NCBI GenBank assembly: GCA_021787845.1
Contig: JAJYLH010000029.1
Location: 1-64,000 of the forward strand
DNA length: 64,000 bases
Source of the DNA: Myxococcales bacterium
GTDB lineage: Bacteria > Myxococcota > Myxococcia > Myxococcales > JAJYLH01
Direction of reading: 5' to 3'
A program made the translations under genes and the position numbers. The notes below the pieces were generated by a model. The model made no database searches and was not told the origin of the DNA. It saw only the letters and a list, made by a program, of their open reading frames with translations. Position 1 is the first letter of the stretch. Each line of letters begins with the position of its first letter. This document shows positions 1-10,017 of this stretch, piece after piece.

Positions 1-300
1 TTCGGAGAGATCGAAAACTGGAACGGCCCGGGACCCCCCTTTTTCGACCGTTCCAGATTCGCGCGCCTCGGAAAAGGGGGGGGTCGGAGGAGATCGAAAA
101 TCGGAACGGCCCGGACCCCCCCTTTTTTTCGACCGTTCCGGATTCGCGCGCCTCCGAAAAGGGGGGTTCGGAGGAGATCGAAAACTGGAACGGCCCGGAA
201 CCCCCCCCCTTTTTTCGGGCCGTGGTCGGATCCGCGCGCCTCGGAAAGGGCGTTTTCGGAGAGATCGAAAACTGGAACGGCCCGGGACCCCCCTTTTCGG
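1..300. repeat. Four-copy ~84-bp tandem repeat
   Basis: The phrase GATCGAAAA(C/T)(T/C)GGAACGGCCCGG recurs with its GATCG at 9, 92, 176 and 263, giving spacings of 83, 84 and 87 bp. Each unit continues with a C-tract, a T-tract and a GCGCGCCTC(G/C)GAAA end, and the two halves of a unit are partly complementary (GGAACGG versus CCGTTCC), so each copy could fold. A degenerate half copy (AGGCCGTGGTCGGATCCGCGCGCC) reappears near 593-616. No coding signal is visible here. The array may continue beyond the window edge. Confidence 0.85.
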
Positions 301-370
301 CTCTGCGCCGCTTCGCGTGGGTGGCGGGGAACGAGATGGCGTTCATGATCATGCTCTTTCTCGGCCGAAA

Positions 371-547
371 TTGGAGCCGGACACGTCAGTGTCCGGGTGC
401 AGGCACGGCAACGTGAATGAGGATTGTAGGGCGGGGGCTTGTCGCCCGCCGTTGGGGGCGGCGTCAGCGTGCGGCGGGGGGCAAGCCCCCGCCCTACGGT
501 TCTTGAAGTCCCTGCCTGCACCCGGACACTGGCGTGTCCGGCTCCAA
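371..547. repeat. Nested inverted-repeat element
   Basis: The outer arms are a ~35-bp inverted repeat at 371-405 and 513-547, each containing the imperfect palindrome CCGGACACGTCAGTGTCCGG. Inside lies a second inverted pair of a different family (GTAGGGCGGGGGCTTGTC type) at about 427-452 and 472-497. Both families recur elsewhere in the window. I infer a non-autonomous palindromic element; no transposase is present. No gene is apparent from 300 to 726. Confidence 0.75.
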
Positions 548-726
548 CTCCAATTTCGATTCCCATTCGAAACAGCGCGGAGCCCTTTTTCAGGCCGTGG
601 TCGGATCCGCGCGCCCCGAAAACGGCGTTTCCGGGTAGAGCAGAGAACCGGGCGGGCCGAAAGACGCCCTTTCTCCATGACGACCCTCCGTGCATCGCGA
701 CGGGGAACGCGACCGGCCAGGGGCAC

Positions 727-1731
727 TCACTCCGTCGATTCGCGCGGGCGCCGCGGATCGAGCGCGGCCCGAGCGGCGTCGGCGAGGGCAGGGTGCGGGC
801 TCTGCTTTACGGCTTCCATCACGCGGTCGTGCAGCCCCGGCTCCAGGGCGCGAAACGCCAGCGCCTCGATCGCGGCCTCGGCGTCGGGCCGCGCGCCAGC
901 CGCGATGATGGCCAGGAGCTTCTCCAGCGCGCGGTCGCTCCGATGCATGGCCACGGCGCGCAGGAGCAGCGCCCGCCGCGGCGAGAGCACCTCGTCGTCG
1001 AGTGCCCGGAACAGCTCGTCCAGCGCGTCGTCGCGTCGTGACTCGCCGAGCGCCATCGCCGCGATCTCCCGCATCGGCTCGTCCTTGCCCGCGAGCAGCG
1101 CCCCCGCCTTGCGCAAACCCCAATCCGGCGCGAGCGCCACGAGGCCCGAGAGGCACGCGAGCAAGACCTCCGGCTCTTCGTCACCGTGGTTCAGCTTCAA
1201 CTGCAACGTCGCGGCGCCCGCGCGGTCGCCTCGGAACGCGAGGGCATCGGCCGCCGCCTGACGGACGTTCGGCTCCGGGTCGGCCAGCAAGTCGGCCAAC
1301 AAGAGCAGGAAGTCCGGATGCCCGAGCCGCGCGAGGCCCATCGCGCCGCGCGCCCGCAAGCCCGCCGCGGTGTCGACAGGCTTCTTATATGCGGGCTCGA
1401 GCTGGAAGTGCCGAATCGCCTTGACGAACGGCGCGTCGTCCGAAACTTCGAGGTGATCCAGCGCCTCCAGCGTCGCGAGCTTCGCGAGACAGCCCGGGTC
1501 CGTCTTGATCGGATCGCGCAGGAAACGATCGAACGCCGCCTTCAGGTCGTCCTCGAACCCCTCGAGCCGATGCTCGCGAATCGCCGTCGCCGCCTTTGCC
1601 GCGACAAACGACTGCGACCTGGTCAGCGCCGCGCCGAAGAGCGCGTGCGAACCCGGCGCGTCCGGCGACTGGAGCGCCGGCCGCAAGGTTTCGAGCTCAC
1701 GTTCGAGGCGGCTCTGCTTGGGCGATGCCAT
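727..1731 (-). CDS. HEAT-repeat protein
   Basis: A 334-residue soluble protein, almost entirely alpha-helical repeats. Repeats with the HEAT/PBS-lyase pattern are visible in the middle, for example the segments around GAMGLARLGHPDFLLLLADL, NVRQAAADALAF and REIAAMALGESRRDDALDEL. There is no signal peptide or membrane segment. The start is taken at the ATG at 1731 (MASPKQ); an in-frame TTG lies three codons upstream. HEAT-repeat proteins are generally protein-binding scaffolds, so the partner cannot be predicted. It stands alone, flanked by repeat-rich spacers, with no operon partner. Confidence 0.8.
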   Translation of the reverse strand: MASPKQSRLERELETLRPALQSPDAPGSHALFGAALTRSQSFVAAKAATAIREHRLEGFEDDLKAAFDRFLRDPIKTDPGCLAKLATLEALDHLEVSDDAPFVKAIRHFQLEPAYKKPVDTAAGLRARGAMGLARLGHPDFLLLLADLLADPEPNVRQAAADALAFRGDRAGAATLQLKLNHGDEEPEVLLACLSGLVALAPDWGLRKAGALLAGKDEPMREIAAMALGESRRDDALDELFRALDDEVLSPRRALLLRAVAMHRSDRALEKLLAIIAAGARPDAEAAIEALAFRALEPGLHDRVMEAVKQSPHPALADAARAALDPRRPRESTE

Positions 1732-2169
1732 GGGCCGCAACTTCTCATGCGCGCGCCCATCGACGCAAGCCCGAGGCGGGCAGGGCCTTCCATCGGACGC
1801 GAGCCGAGTTAGGAAGATAGGTCGAGCACGCTGGCGCGGACGCCCCTGTCCGGACTCGTCGCTCCGGGCAGCGCCCCGATGGGAGCGGCGCCCGCTCCCG
1901 CGGCGACCCGTCGCCAGGGAAGATGCCGGCCTCCGGCGAGAGCCGCGTTCGCGTTAGGAGAAACCTGCGCAAGAGATCTTCGCTGCCCATCGGGAAGGAG
2001 TTGAACCGATCCGGCGAGGCAGGGGGAGGCGACCAGCGGTCCACGGCAGGCGGTAGGGACAACACGACGCTGGCCCGATCGTACTAATTGTTGCGAGGTG
2101 CTTATCGGGTTGACCGCACCAAGCCAAGCGGGCATTGCCGCTCATCCCGAGCGCAGTACCGCACGGACC
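1732..2169. other. Spacer without recognised genes
   Basis: About 440 bp upstream of the HEAT-repeat gene. Short reading frames exist on both strands but none has a convincing start, ribosome binding site or recognisable protein. It presumably holds the promoter of the leftward HEAT gene, though I could not pick one with confidence. Confidence 0.5.
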
Positions 2170-2350
2170 GCCCGCATAAGCGCTAACCTATCGCCCGATT
2201 CGCTTGGATTCCCCGCGCTTCGCGACATTCCGTAGGGCGGGGGCTTGTCCCCCGCCGCGATGCCGATGCCGCGGAAACGGCGGGGGACAAGCCCCCGCCC
2301 TACGATGCCGGTCCGGCCCGACGCGACGATAGGTTAACGCTCATGCGGGC
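2170..2350. repeat. MITE-like element with 24-bp inverted ends
   Basis: The ends GCCCGCATAAGCGCTAACC... (2170-2193) and its near-perfect reverse complement (2327-2350, ending CTCATGCGGGC) bound a 181-bp segment. Inside is an inverted pair of the GTAGGGCGGGGGCTTGTCCCCCGCC family (about 2234-2260 and 2279-2304). No coding capacity. The structure of paired ends plus internal palindrome fits a non-autonomous transposable or REP-like element; this is inferred from structure only. Confidence 0.7.
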
Positions 2351-2370
2351 CGCCCGTCCTTCGACTGCGC

Positions 2371-2537
2371 CTAGTGTAACCCGCCGGAAGTCTACATCAT
2401 CAAGGCTCTGGAGCGAAAAACCGCTCGTCCTGAGCGCAGTCGAAGGGCGAGTGGTTTTTCGCGGGGCCGCTCGTCCCTCGACTGTGCTCGGGATGAGCGG
2501 CGTGATAAGCCACGACAGTTCTGACGGGTTACACTAG
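2371..2537. repeat. MITE-like element with 13-bp perfect inverted ends
   Basis: CTAGTGTAACCCG at 2371-2383 is matched exactly by CGGGTTACACTAG at 2525-2537. The interior carries an inverted pair of the dispersed family containing GAGCGCAGTCGA, seen about seven more times in this window, forming a long imperfect hairpin (about 2410-2502). Confidence 0.75.
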
Positions 2538-2540
2538 CTC

Positions 2541-2618
2541 GGGGCCGATGCCCGCAATCCAAGAGTAGGATGGGCTCCGCTCCACCCATCCTGCGGTTTG
2601 GGTTGCGGGCGTCGGCCC
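2541..2618. repeat. Short inverted-repeat element around a GGATGGG hairpin
   Basis: GGGCCGATGCCCGCAATCC at the left and its near reverse complement at the right (GGTTGCGGGCGTCGGCCC) enclose the self-complementary AGGATGGGCTCCGCTCCACCC motif. That inner motif recurs at about 27638-27700 and 53646-53676. The element lies 34 bp beyond the stop codon of the OPT transporter, so it could also act as a transcription terminator for it. Confidence 0.65.
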
Positions 2619-2651
2619 GCGCTGAACGAAGGCGCTACCCCGTTTCCCGGG

Positions 2652-4625
2652 TCAGTGCAATATCCCGGTCAGCACTCCGCCCAGCGCGACGAGGACGCCC
2701 ATGATGCTTTCCCCGGCGATGAGGCCGCTCGCGACTGGGATGGTGTAGGTGTCGGCGGTCTTCGGGTGCTTCTTCTCCAGCCAGTAGGCGATGAGCGCGC
2801 CCAGGAACATGCTGATGGAGTTGTACGCCGGAATCACGAACGCGAGGCCGAGGCCCGTCGGCGAAGGGATGACGTGCTTGTGCTTGGGGAACCATTTCTC
2901 CAGCAGGGTGATGAAAATCCCGAGCGCGCCGCCGATGGCCATCGCCCAGATCGCGCTGGAGTCGAGAGAATGGAGCCCGCGTTGCAAGAGCAGCGCGACC
3001 GCCTTCCAGACTTGCGCCGCCGGCGCCGGGAACTTGCCGCTGCCGATGGCGCTCGGCGTCGGCACCAGCGCGTAGAACCCGAACACCGCGACCACCGTCC
3101 CCGCGAAGACGCCAAAGAACTGCGCCAGGAACTGCTGGCGCGGGTTGGCGCCCAAGAGGTAGCCGCTCTTCAGGTCGGTCAGGAGGTCCGCCGACGAGCC
3201 GGCGATCGACGCGGTGACGTTGGCGGTCATCAGGTTCGCGGTGATGTTCTGCGGAATCAGTAGCCCGTAGGTGAGCTGGGTGATCTTGCCGAGGGCGCCG
3301 ATGGGCGTGGTGTCGGTCTCACCGGTCGCGCGGCAGGCGACGATGGCGAGCAGGCCGGAGAGGAGGACCGCGACGATGCCCAGTCCGATGGAGATGTGGA
3401 AGAACCACTGGTTCGTGATGACGCAGCCGATGGTCGCGATGCCGGTGCCCAGGAGGAACCAACTCGCCGGGACCTCGATGCGAGCGAGTGGGTCCTCCGC
3501 GACGGGGCCGGCCGTCCTCTTGAACAGCTTGGCGATGCCGCTGAAGGCGCGCAAGAGCGTCCGCCAGCCGAGGGCGAAGTTCAGAAGCGCCGCCGTCGTC
3601 ATCAGAGCGACGCCGCCCCAGACGCTCCAGCGGACGATGTTCGAATAGCCGAGACCGGGGATGATGCCCGCGTGATAGACCATCGGCGCGAGAACGCCAT
3701 AGCAGATGACCGCGCCGAGCATCATCGACGCGGCGGTCCGCAGGCCCATGATCGCGCCGGCCGCAATCATGATGGTGGACATGTCGAAGGCGAAGGTGTA
3801 GCCGTTTTCGCTCACGACCCGCCCGACGCCGGGGAGGCCGTGCCTCGTGAAGAACGGTCCGAGCGGCAAGTGGTCGGGGAGCACCACCGGAAACCGAGTC
3901 CAGATGCCCTTGAAGCCAGAGGTGATCGCCGCCATCCCGTCGCGCCAGAAGGCGACGAGCGCGCCCAACGCCATGCTGATGAAGAGGCTCTTCGCTTTTG
4001 ACAGCGCTTCGGCGCCGGAGCTGAAGAGCGACCGGAGCGTCGCCGCCGCCGCGGTCCCGGACGGGAACGCGAGCTGCTCGACGTTGATCATGTTGCGCTT
4101 CATGGGAATGGCCATGAAGACGCCGAGCATCGCGAGGAAGAAGACGAGCAGCATCACCACGTGGACGGGAAGGATGTCCCACGACTTCTCGTGCGGGTGC
4201 TGGATGCCCTGAATCATGATGTACGCAGCGAAGGCGGACACCAGCGTCGAGCCGGTCGAGTAGCCGGCGGCCGAGGCCGTCGACTGCATGCAGTTGTTCT
4301 CGAGAATCGACGGCTCGCTGCCCAGGATCGGCTTCAAGCCTTTGAAGATCGCCCAGCTCATGATGCAGGCGGTGATGGCGACGCCGAGCCCCCAGCCGGT
4401 CTTCAAGCCGACGTAGAGGTTGGAGAAAGCCATGAACGAGCCGAGGAACATACCCATGACCACCGCGCGCACGGTGAGCTGCGGCACGTCGTCGCCGCAG
4501 TAGACCTCGCGCAGCCACTTGCGCTCGGGGTCCTCCTGGTCCGTCGCCGGAGGGGCCGGCGGGATCACGGGCGGCGGATACGGATCGACGGGCGACTCTT
4601 CGAGCGGGTTCACCGGGTCGGGCAT
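2652..4625 (-). CDS. OPT-family oligopeptide/metal-chelate transporter
   Basis: A 657-residue integral membrane protein of the oligopeptide transporter (OPT/YSL-like) family, expected to import peptides or metal complexes across the inner membrane by proton symport. Visible family features are the N-terminal segment QLTVRAVVMGMFLGSFMAFS followed by NLYVGLKTGWGLGVAI, the EQLAFPSGTAAAATLRSL region around residue 180-200, and many further membrane helices up to GLIAGESIMGVLVALGGVL at the end. The cytosolic N-terminus is Pro-rich. I start it at the ATG at 4625 (MPDPVNP) preceded by GAGGA; an in-frame ATG 72 bp upstream gives a non-conserved extension. Substrate cannot be told from sequence. Confidence 0.9.
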   Translation of the reverse strand: MPDPVNPLEESPVDPYPPPVIPPAPPATDQEDPERKWLREVYCGDDVPQLTVRAVVMGMFLGSFMAFSNLYVGLKTGWGLGVAITACIMSWAIFKGLKPILGSEPSILENNCMQSTASAAGYSTGSTLVSAFAAYIMIQGIQHPHEKSWDILPVHVVMLLVFFLAMLGVFMAIPMKRNMINVEQLAFPSGTAAAATLRSLFSSGAEALSKAKSLFISMALGALVAFWRDGMAAITSGFKGIWTRFPVVLPDHLPLGPFFTRHGLPGVGRVVSENGYTFAFDMSTIMIAAGAIMGLRTAASMMLGAVICYGVLAPMVYHAGIIPGLGYSNIVRWSVWGGVALMTTAALLNFALGWRTLLRAFSGIAKLFKRTAGPVAEDPLARIEVPASWFLLGTGIATIGCVITNQWFFHISIGLGIVAVLLSGLLAIVACRATGETDTTPIGALGKITQLTYGLLIPQNITANLMTANVTASIAGSSADLLTDLKSGYLLGANPRQQFLAQFFGVFAGTVVAVFGFYALVPTPSAIGSGKFPAPAAQVWKAVALLLQRGLHSLDSSAIWAMAIGGALGIFITLLEKWFPKHKHVIPSPTGLGLAFVIPAYNSISMFLGALIAYWLEKKHPKTADTYTIPVASGLIAGESIMGVLVALGGVLTGILH

Positions 4626-4699
4626 GCGGTCCTCGGGCGAAGGTGATGAGCACCAAGAGGTTGCGGCCCCCAACGTACAGGGACACAGCATAGACAAGA

Positions 4700-4895
4700 G
4701 CCGTTCGTCCTGAGCGCAGTCGAAGGACGAGCGATTCTTGCCGGGGCGTCACGCTCATCCCTCGTCCTTCGACTGACGCTCAGGATGACCGCTCGGGATG
4801 AGCGGCGCGCGGACGCGAGGGGGCGGTCTGGGAATCGAAGGGACCTGATCAGACCGATCCGACCGATCGGTCCGATCGGTCCGATCGGTCTTGTC
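4700..4895. repeat. Dispersed GAGCGCAGTCGA hairpin plus CCGATCGG array
   Basis: 4703-4803 holds two oppositely oriented copies of the dispersed repeat that contains GAGCGCAGTCGAAGGACGAG. 4851-4890 is a tandem run of the palindrome CCGATCGG with a period of about 10 bp. Both families recur in other gaps of this window. They fill the gap between the OPT gene and lolD. Confidence 0.75.
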
Positions 4896-4945
4896 GGCGG
4901 CCACGCGCGGCAGGGGTGAGGCCGACCAAGCACCGCTTTCGCCAC

Positions 4946-5629
4946 CTACGCCTCTCCCACCAGCCGGCCGCCGGCGAGGCGCATCCGTCGTGGCATGCGG
5001 GCGGACAGCCGCTCCGAGTGGGTGACGACGATGGCGCTGATGTTCTCAGTCCGGTTCAGCTCCAGGAGCACCTGAAACACTTCCTCGCCGGTGGCTTCGT
5101 CGAGGTTGCCGGTCGGCTCGTCGGCAAGGAGCAAGTTGGGTCGCAGCACCAGTGCCCGGGCGATGGCCACCCGCTGCTGCTCCCCGCCCGACAGCTCCGT
5201 CGGCCGATGCGGCAGCCGGTCGCCAAGCCCGACTGCTTTGAGCAGCTCGCGCGCTCGAGACTCGGTTGCGCTCCGCGACGCACGGCGGATGAGCGCCGGC
5301 ATCATCACGTTCTCCAGCGCCGTGAACTCGGGGAGCAGGTGGTGCGACTGGAAGACGAAGCCCACGGTGTCGTTGCGAAACCGCGCCAGCTCGCTCTCGC
5401 TGCGGGAGAAGAGATCGACGCCGCCAAAGAAGACGCGGCCCGCCGTCGGTGAATCGAGCGTCCCGACGACGTGCAAGAATGTGCTCTTCCCCGAGCCGCT
5501 CTTGCCCACCAGCGCGACCAGATCGCCCTCGTCCAGGGACAGCGACACGTCCTTGAGCACTTCCAGCGGCTTGCCATCCATCTCGTAGGTCTTCGCGAGG
5601 TCGCGCACTTCCAGCATCGGCGCCATCAC
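4946..5629 (-). CDS. lolD: Lipoprotein-releasing ABC transporter ATPase LolD
   Basis: A 227-residue ABC ATPase that powers release of outer-membrane lipoproteins from the inner membrane to LolA. It has the Walker [10 protein letters not shown] (about 43-51), Q-loop [13 protein letters not shown], signature [15 protein letters not shown], Walker [14 protein letters not shown] and H-loop VTHS. Length and motifs match the LolD/MacB subgroup. It overlaps the upstream permease gene by four bases (ATGA), so the two are translationally coupled and presumably form one complex. Confidence 0.93.
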   Translation of the reverse strand: MMAPMLEVRDLAKTYEMDGKPLEVLKDVSLSLDEGDLVALVGKSGSGKSTFLHVVGTLDSPTAGRVFFGGVDLFSRSESELARFRNDTVGFVFQSHHLLPEFTALENVMMPALIRRASRSATESRARELLKAVGLGDRLPHRPTELSGGEQQRVAIARALVLRPNLLLADEPTGNLDEATGEEVFQVLLELNRTENISAIVVTHSERLSARMPRRMRLAGGRLVGEA

Positions 5630-8106
5630 TCCTCCCTAAACCCTTCCGCCGGCGAAATCGAGCCGCCGCGGCGAGCGGGGTAGAGGGTGGCGACGAAGAC
5701 CAGGAGCATGGCGATGCCCGCGACCGCGACGAACGACGCCGGCTGGATGACCACCGGCAGGCGGGTGATGTAGTAGACCTGTGGGTCGAGCCCGACGCCG
5801 AACTTCTTGATCAGCTCGCAGAAGAGAAACCCCGCGGCGGACCCGTAGAACGCTCCGATGCCGCCGATGATCAGACCCTCCAGCACGAACAGCTTCATGA
5901 TCGAGCCTTCGCGAGCGCCCATCGCCTTGAGCGTCGCGACTTCTTTGCGCTTCTCGACGACCAGCATCACCAGCGTCGCGATGACGCAGATCGACGCGAT
6001 CAGCACCTGGAACGAGAGCAGAATCGCCATCACCACCCGCTCCAGGCGCAGGGCGGAGAAGAGGTTCTCGTTCATCTGGCCCCAGTCTTTGGTTTCGTAG
6101 GGGAAGCCGCCGAGCGTCTCGCGCACCTGTCGCATCAGCGGGCGCGCCTCGTCCGGATTGTCGCAACGCACTTCGAGGCCGGTGACGGCCTGCCCCATGC
6201 GGAAGAACTTCTGCGCGGCGGGGATCGTGATGTAGGCGTACTTGGAATCGTACTCGTACATGCCGCTGACGAAGATCGCTGCTACTCGGAACACCTGCGA
6301 CCGCGGGACCGGGCCGGTCGGACCGAGGTCGCCAATCGGGTTCATCACCGTCACCTGGTCGCCGACCCAGACGTGGAGCTGCAGCGCCATCTCCCGCCCG
6401 AGGATGATGCCCGGCAGGACCGGTTTCGGCGTTGTCGGTTGCGGCGGCGGAAGGATCTTGCCGCTGCCGCCGCTCGTCGAGGTGCCGCCCCCGAGCACCC
6501 CTTGCGGCAGGTCGTCGTCACTCGGAATCAGCTCGGGGTGCGCGAGGTAGGTTAGGCTGCCCTCGTCCTTGCCGATGTACTTGCGAATGTCGGTGACGCT
6601 CGTCGCGCTGTCGGGGTCGATGCCCTTGATCACCGAGCCCGCGACCTCGTCGTTCGTCGTGATCATCACCTCGGCCAGGATGAACGGCGAGACCGCCTTG
6701 ATGCCGGGCACCGAACGGACCTTCGCTTCCACCTTTTTCCACTCATCGAAGTCGCCGATCGATCGGTGCACGACGCCGTGCGCGTTGGTACCTAGAATCT
6801 TCTGTTTCAGGTCGCGCTCGAACCCGCCCATGACGCCGAGGACGACGTTCAGCGAGGTGACGCCGAACATCACCCCGACGATGGTCAGGAGCGCCATGAA
6901 CACGGTCGGCGGGAGCGGCTTGGCTCCACGACGCCCCTTCATCAGCCGCCAGACGGTGCGCACCGGCCAGATGAAGACGCCGTAAATCACGATCGGCAGT
7001 AGCGTCGCGATGACCGCGAGCTCCAACCAGTGAGCGAGCTTGAGCCGCAAGTGCCGCCGGGCGACCAGCCGCTCGAACTTCGTCGAGGCGTCCGCGCCCC
7101 GGTCGCTCGCGACCATGAAGCCGAGCGCACTGCCGAGGATCAGGCATAGGATGATGCCGAAGTAGGCGGAGAGAGCGTACAAGCTCCAGTCGAGAAAGCC
7201 CGCGACTTCGAACGCCTGCAGCGCCGGCACCGCCACGACCTTGGTCAGCATCGCTTCGTAGGCGAGCAGGCCCGTCAAGAGCGCCGTCAGAGCCAGCTCG
7301 CCGACGACGAACCGGCGCGCGGCGAACGCGGCGAGGGCGCCCACGATGACGAGTGAAAGCGGTATCGACACGCCCGCCGCGACCGAGGGCACGTCGATGG
7401 AAGTCGACTCGATGTTGAAGTGCGAGAAGAGCACGTAGACGAGCGAGGAGACCGCGAGCGCGCCGAGGACGCCGAGCATCGAGATCGCCGAGGCCCGGCC
7501 GGAGAAGCGCGGCGCCTCGAACGCGCGTGGCTTGTCGAGGTCGCGGGCGTAGGCGAACAGGCCGCTCGCCACGTCGCGCATCGAGCGGCGTCGAAGGAGA
7601 ATGCCCAGCGCATCGAGCAAGAGGACCCCGATGACGACGAGCGCGAGGCCGGCGCGAACCCAGATGGCGCGGCTGTTGGGCTCGAGGAGCGTCAGCGCGG
7701 AGCCGAAGATCAGTATCGGCAGGCTGCGGCTGACGAGCGCGCGCAGGATGCCCGGCCGCCGGCCGTCCGGCCGTTCCCATCCGATGCCGACGATCGCCGC
7801 GCCGAAGGTCCGTCCCGTCGCCGCGAAGAGAATCCACTGCGCGACCTGGAACGCCAGCGGAATCGACAGGAGGAGGAAGAACCACCGGGCCGGCGGCAGC
7901 GCGTCGCCGCTGAAGGGATTGGGCGCGAGCCTCGCCATCGGCTTCGCGAAGACCGCGAGCGACACGCCGGGAAGGAGCAAGAGGAGCGCGAGGTCGATGA
8001 AGAGCGCCGCCAGGCGCGAGAACCGCGGCGCCGGAAGGCGAGGAGCACGCGCCGAATCGCCCGGCGCAGGCGCCGTCGGGCTCACATTCCCGTGCTGCCC
8101 GCTCAT
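5626..8106 (-). CDS. RDD domain fused to LolC/E-type permease
   Basis: An 826-residue inner-membrane protein. The first ~200 residues (from [20 protein letters not shown]) look like an RDD domain with its conserved Arg and Asp at the first helix. A middle section with several more membrane helices follows, and from about residue 420 there is a normal LolC/LolE permease: one helix, a large periplasmic domain (MacB-like, containing [18 protein letters not shown]), then three helices with [20 protein letters not shown]. LolC/E proteins are normally near 400 residues, so this is a fusion. The start is placed at 8106 (MSGQHGN) because the 14 residues before it are a translation of a dispersed DNA repeat; the exact start is uncertain. 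With LolD it would sort lipoproteins; the RDD role is unknown. Confidence 0.85.
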   Translation of the reverse strand: MSGQHGNVSPTAPAPGDSARAPRLPAPRFSRLAALFIDLALLLLLPGVSLAVFAKPMARLAPNPFSGDALPPARWFFLLLSIPLAFQVAQWILFAATGRTFGAAIVGIGWERPDGRRPGILRALVSRSLPILIFGSALTLLEPNSRAIWVRAGLALVVIGVLLLDALGILLRRRSMRDVASGLFAYARDLDKPRAFEAPRFSGRASAISMLGVLGALAVSSLVYVLFSHFNIESTSIDVPSVAAGVSIPLSLVIVGALAAFAARRFVVGELALTALLTGLLAYEAMLTKVVAVPALQAFEVAGFLDWSLYALSAYFGIILCLILGSALGFMVASDRGADASTKFERLVARRHLRLKLAHWLELAVIATLLPIVIYGVFIWPVRTVWRLMKGRRGAKPLPPTVFMALLTIVGVMFGVTSLNVVLGVMGGFERDLKQKILGTNAHGVVHRSIGDFDEWKKVEAKVRSVPGIKAVSPFILAEVMITTNDEVAGSVIKGIDPDSATSVTDIRKYIGKDEGSLTYLAHPELIPSDDDLPQGVLGGGTSTSGGSGKILPPPQPTTPKPVLPGIILGREMALQLHVWVGDQVTVMNPIGDLGPTGPVPRSQVFRVAAIFVSGMYEYDSKYAYITIPAAQKFFRMGQAVTGLEVRCDNPDEARPLMRQVRETLGGFPYETKDWGQMNENLFSALRLERVVMAILLSFQVLIASICVIATLVMLVVEKRKEVATLKAMGAREGSIMKLFVLEGLIIGGIGAFYGSAAGFLFCELIKKFGVGLDPQVYYITRLPVVIQPASFVAVAGIAMLLVFVATLYPARRGGSISPAEGFREE

Positions 8107-8300
8107 CCCGAGCGCAGTCGAGGGATGGGTAGCGAGGTCAGAGGTCACTAATGGGCCTCGCGTTCAGATGGAGCCGGACACGTGAGTGTCCGGGTACAGG
8201 CAGTGCGTTGGTCGAGATGCAGCCGAACACGTCAGCGTCCGGGTACTGCCGAGGCATCAAGAAGAACCCGGACACTGACGTGTCCGGCTCCAGATCCTCG
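8098..8300. repeat. Dispersed repeats between lysS and the Lol permease
   Basis: 8098-8128 is one copy of the GAGCGCAGTCGAGGGATGGGT family. 8168-8300 contains three copies of the GGACACGTSAGTGTCCGG palindrome family, two facing one way and one the other, the same family as at 371-547, 28961-29308 and 63050-63174. Confidence 0.7.
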
Positions 8301-8352
8301 GTCGGCGGAGGATCGGGCAGCGGGGGCATCGGCTGTCTCGTCGCTCTCAGGG

Positions 8353-9969
8353 CTAGCCTCCGCTCGTCTTCTCTTCCGGCCGCAGGAGCGGGAACAGGAT
8401 GACGTCGCGAATCGACGCCGCATCGGTGAACACCATGCAGAGGCGATCGATGCCGATGCCCTCCCCGGCCGTCGGTGGCATCCCGTGCTCCAGCGCCCGG
8501 ATGAAGTCCTCGTCGTAGGGCATCGCCTCCTCGTCGCCCTTCTTCGCCGCCTCGACCTGCGCCCGAAACCGCGCCCGCTGGTCGTCGGGGTCGTTGAGCT
8601 CGCTGAAGGCGTTCGCCAGCTCCATTCCCGCGACGTAGAGCTCGAACCGGTCGACGAGCCGCTCGTCCGCGTCGCGCTTTCGGGCCAGCGGGCTCACCTC
8701 GAGCGGGAAGTCGACGACGAACGTCGGTCGCGTCGGGTCGAGCTGGGGCTCGCCGTACAGCTCGAAGGCCACCGCGATGAGCTCGCCCAAGGAGCGCGGG
8801 TTCATCGCCTCGGCCTCGGTCAGGCCCATCTCCTTCTTCGCGCCCGCCTGGGTCAGCAAATCGCGATGGATCTCGTCCCGATGCGCGGCGAGGAGGTCGA
8901 GCCAGCCGCTCGCGTCGTCGCGCGCGGGCGGCGCAAACCCCAACGCCTCGGCGTAATGCTGCCCGACGGCGCCGACCATCGACACCCGCGGATACGGCGG
9001 CAGGAAGTCGATCGCCGTGCCCTGGTAAGTGACCGTCGTCTGGTCCGTCACGTAGAGCGCGAGTGCCTTGAACAGCGCCTCGGTCAGCTCCATCAGGTCG
9101 AGGTAGGTCGCGTGCGCCTGGTAGAGCTCGATGCTTGTGAACTCCGGGTTGTGCCGCCGGTCGATGCCCTCGTTGCGGAAGATGCGGCCGATTTCGTAGA
9201 CCCGCTCGAGGCCGCCGACGACCAGCCGCTTCAGGTGCAGCTCGGTCGCGATGCGCAGGTTCAGGTCCAGGTCGAGCGCGTTGTGGTGCGTCGAGAACGG
9301 CCGAGCGGCAGCGCCTCCGGCCTGTTCGTGGAGCGTCGGCGTCTCCACCTCGACGTAGCCGCGCCCGTCGAGGAAACCGCGAATGGCGCGAATCATCCGC
9401 GCGCGCTTGAGGAAGACGTCGCGCACGCCCGGCGTCGTGAAGAGGTCCACGTAGCGCCGCCGGTAGCGCAGCTCGACGTCGGCGAGCCCGTGCCACTTCT
9501 CCGGCAGCGGCCGGAGCGCCTTCGTCAGCACGCTCAGCTCGGTCGCCTCGAGCGACAGCTCGCCGGTCTTGGTGCGGATGGGCCGCCCCGCCGCGCGCAC
9601 GATGTCGCCGCGGTCGAGCAGCGACTCGACGATGAGGTCGAACGCCGGCCCCACCGCGTCCTTGCGGACCATCACCTGCAGGTCGCCGTCGCGATCGTAG
9701 AGCCGGAGGAAGGCGAGCTTGCCCATCCGGCGCAGCTCGATGACGCGCCCGGCGATGGCGTACGTCCGCGTCTCGGCCGCGAGCTCCTCCGGCGACTGCG
9801 AGCCGTGCGCGCGACGCACGTCGCCGGTCGTGTCGGGCACCGCGAGGCCGTTCCCGAACGGCGCGAGGCCTCGCTCCCGCAGGGCTTGAGCCTTCTCGCG
9901 CCTCAGGAGGACCTGCGCCTCCTCGCTCGAGGTGTTGGTGGACGGCGGGCTTTGCGGCGACGACGACAT
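8353..9969 (-). CDS. lysS: Lysyl-tRNA synthetase, class II
   Basis: A 538-residue cytoplasmic enzyme charging tRNA-Lys. The N-terminal OB-fold (about 70-165, from AIAGRVIELRRMGKLAFLRL) precedes the class II catalytic core. Motif 1 is near GYVEVETPTL, motif 2 is YEIGRIFRNEGIDRRHNPEF, and motif 3 is GEGIGIDRLCMVF near the C-terminus. Length is slightly above the usual ~500. It lies upstream of the Lol genes in the same direction, with only a repeat-filled gap between, an arrangement I recall from other deltaproteobacteria. Confidence 0.96.
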   Translation of the reverse strand: MSSSPQSPPSTNTSSEEAQVLLRREKAQALRERGLAPFGNGLAVPDTTGDVRRAHGSQSPEELAAETRTYAIAGRVIELRRMGKLAFLRLYDRDGDLQVMVRKDAVGPAFDLIVESLLDRGDIVRAAGRPIRTKTGELSLEATELSVLTKALRPLPEKWHGLADVELRYRRRYVDLFTTPGVRDVFLKRARMIRAIRGFLDGRGYVEVETPTLHEQAGGAAARPFSTHHNALDLDLNLRIATELHLKRLVVGGLERVYEIGRIFRNEGIDRRHNPEFTSIELYQAHATYLDLMELTEALFKALALYVTDQTTVTYQGTAIDFLPPYPRVSMVGAVGQHYAEALGFAPPARDDASGWLDLLAAHRDEIHRDLLTQAGAKKEMGLTEAEAMNPRSLGELIAVAFELYGEPQLDPTRPTFVVDFPLEVSPLARKRDADERLVDRFELYVAGMELANAFSELNDPDDQRARFRAQVEAAKKGDEEAMPYDEDFIRALEHGMPPTAGEGIGIDRLCMVFTDAASIRDVILFPLLRPEEKTSGG

Positions 9970-10017
9970 GATCTCGAACAGGCTCCGATGCGATCCCGAC
10001 GAAAAACCGGGCGGCGC

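Noticed and set aside
8107-8148. N-terminal extension of the Lol permease
   Set aside because: The extra residues ([10 protein letters not shown]) are a translation of the dispersed DNA repeat, seen identically in other gaps.
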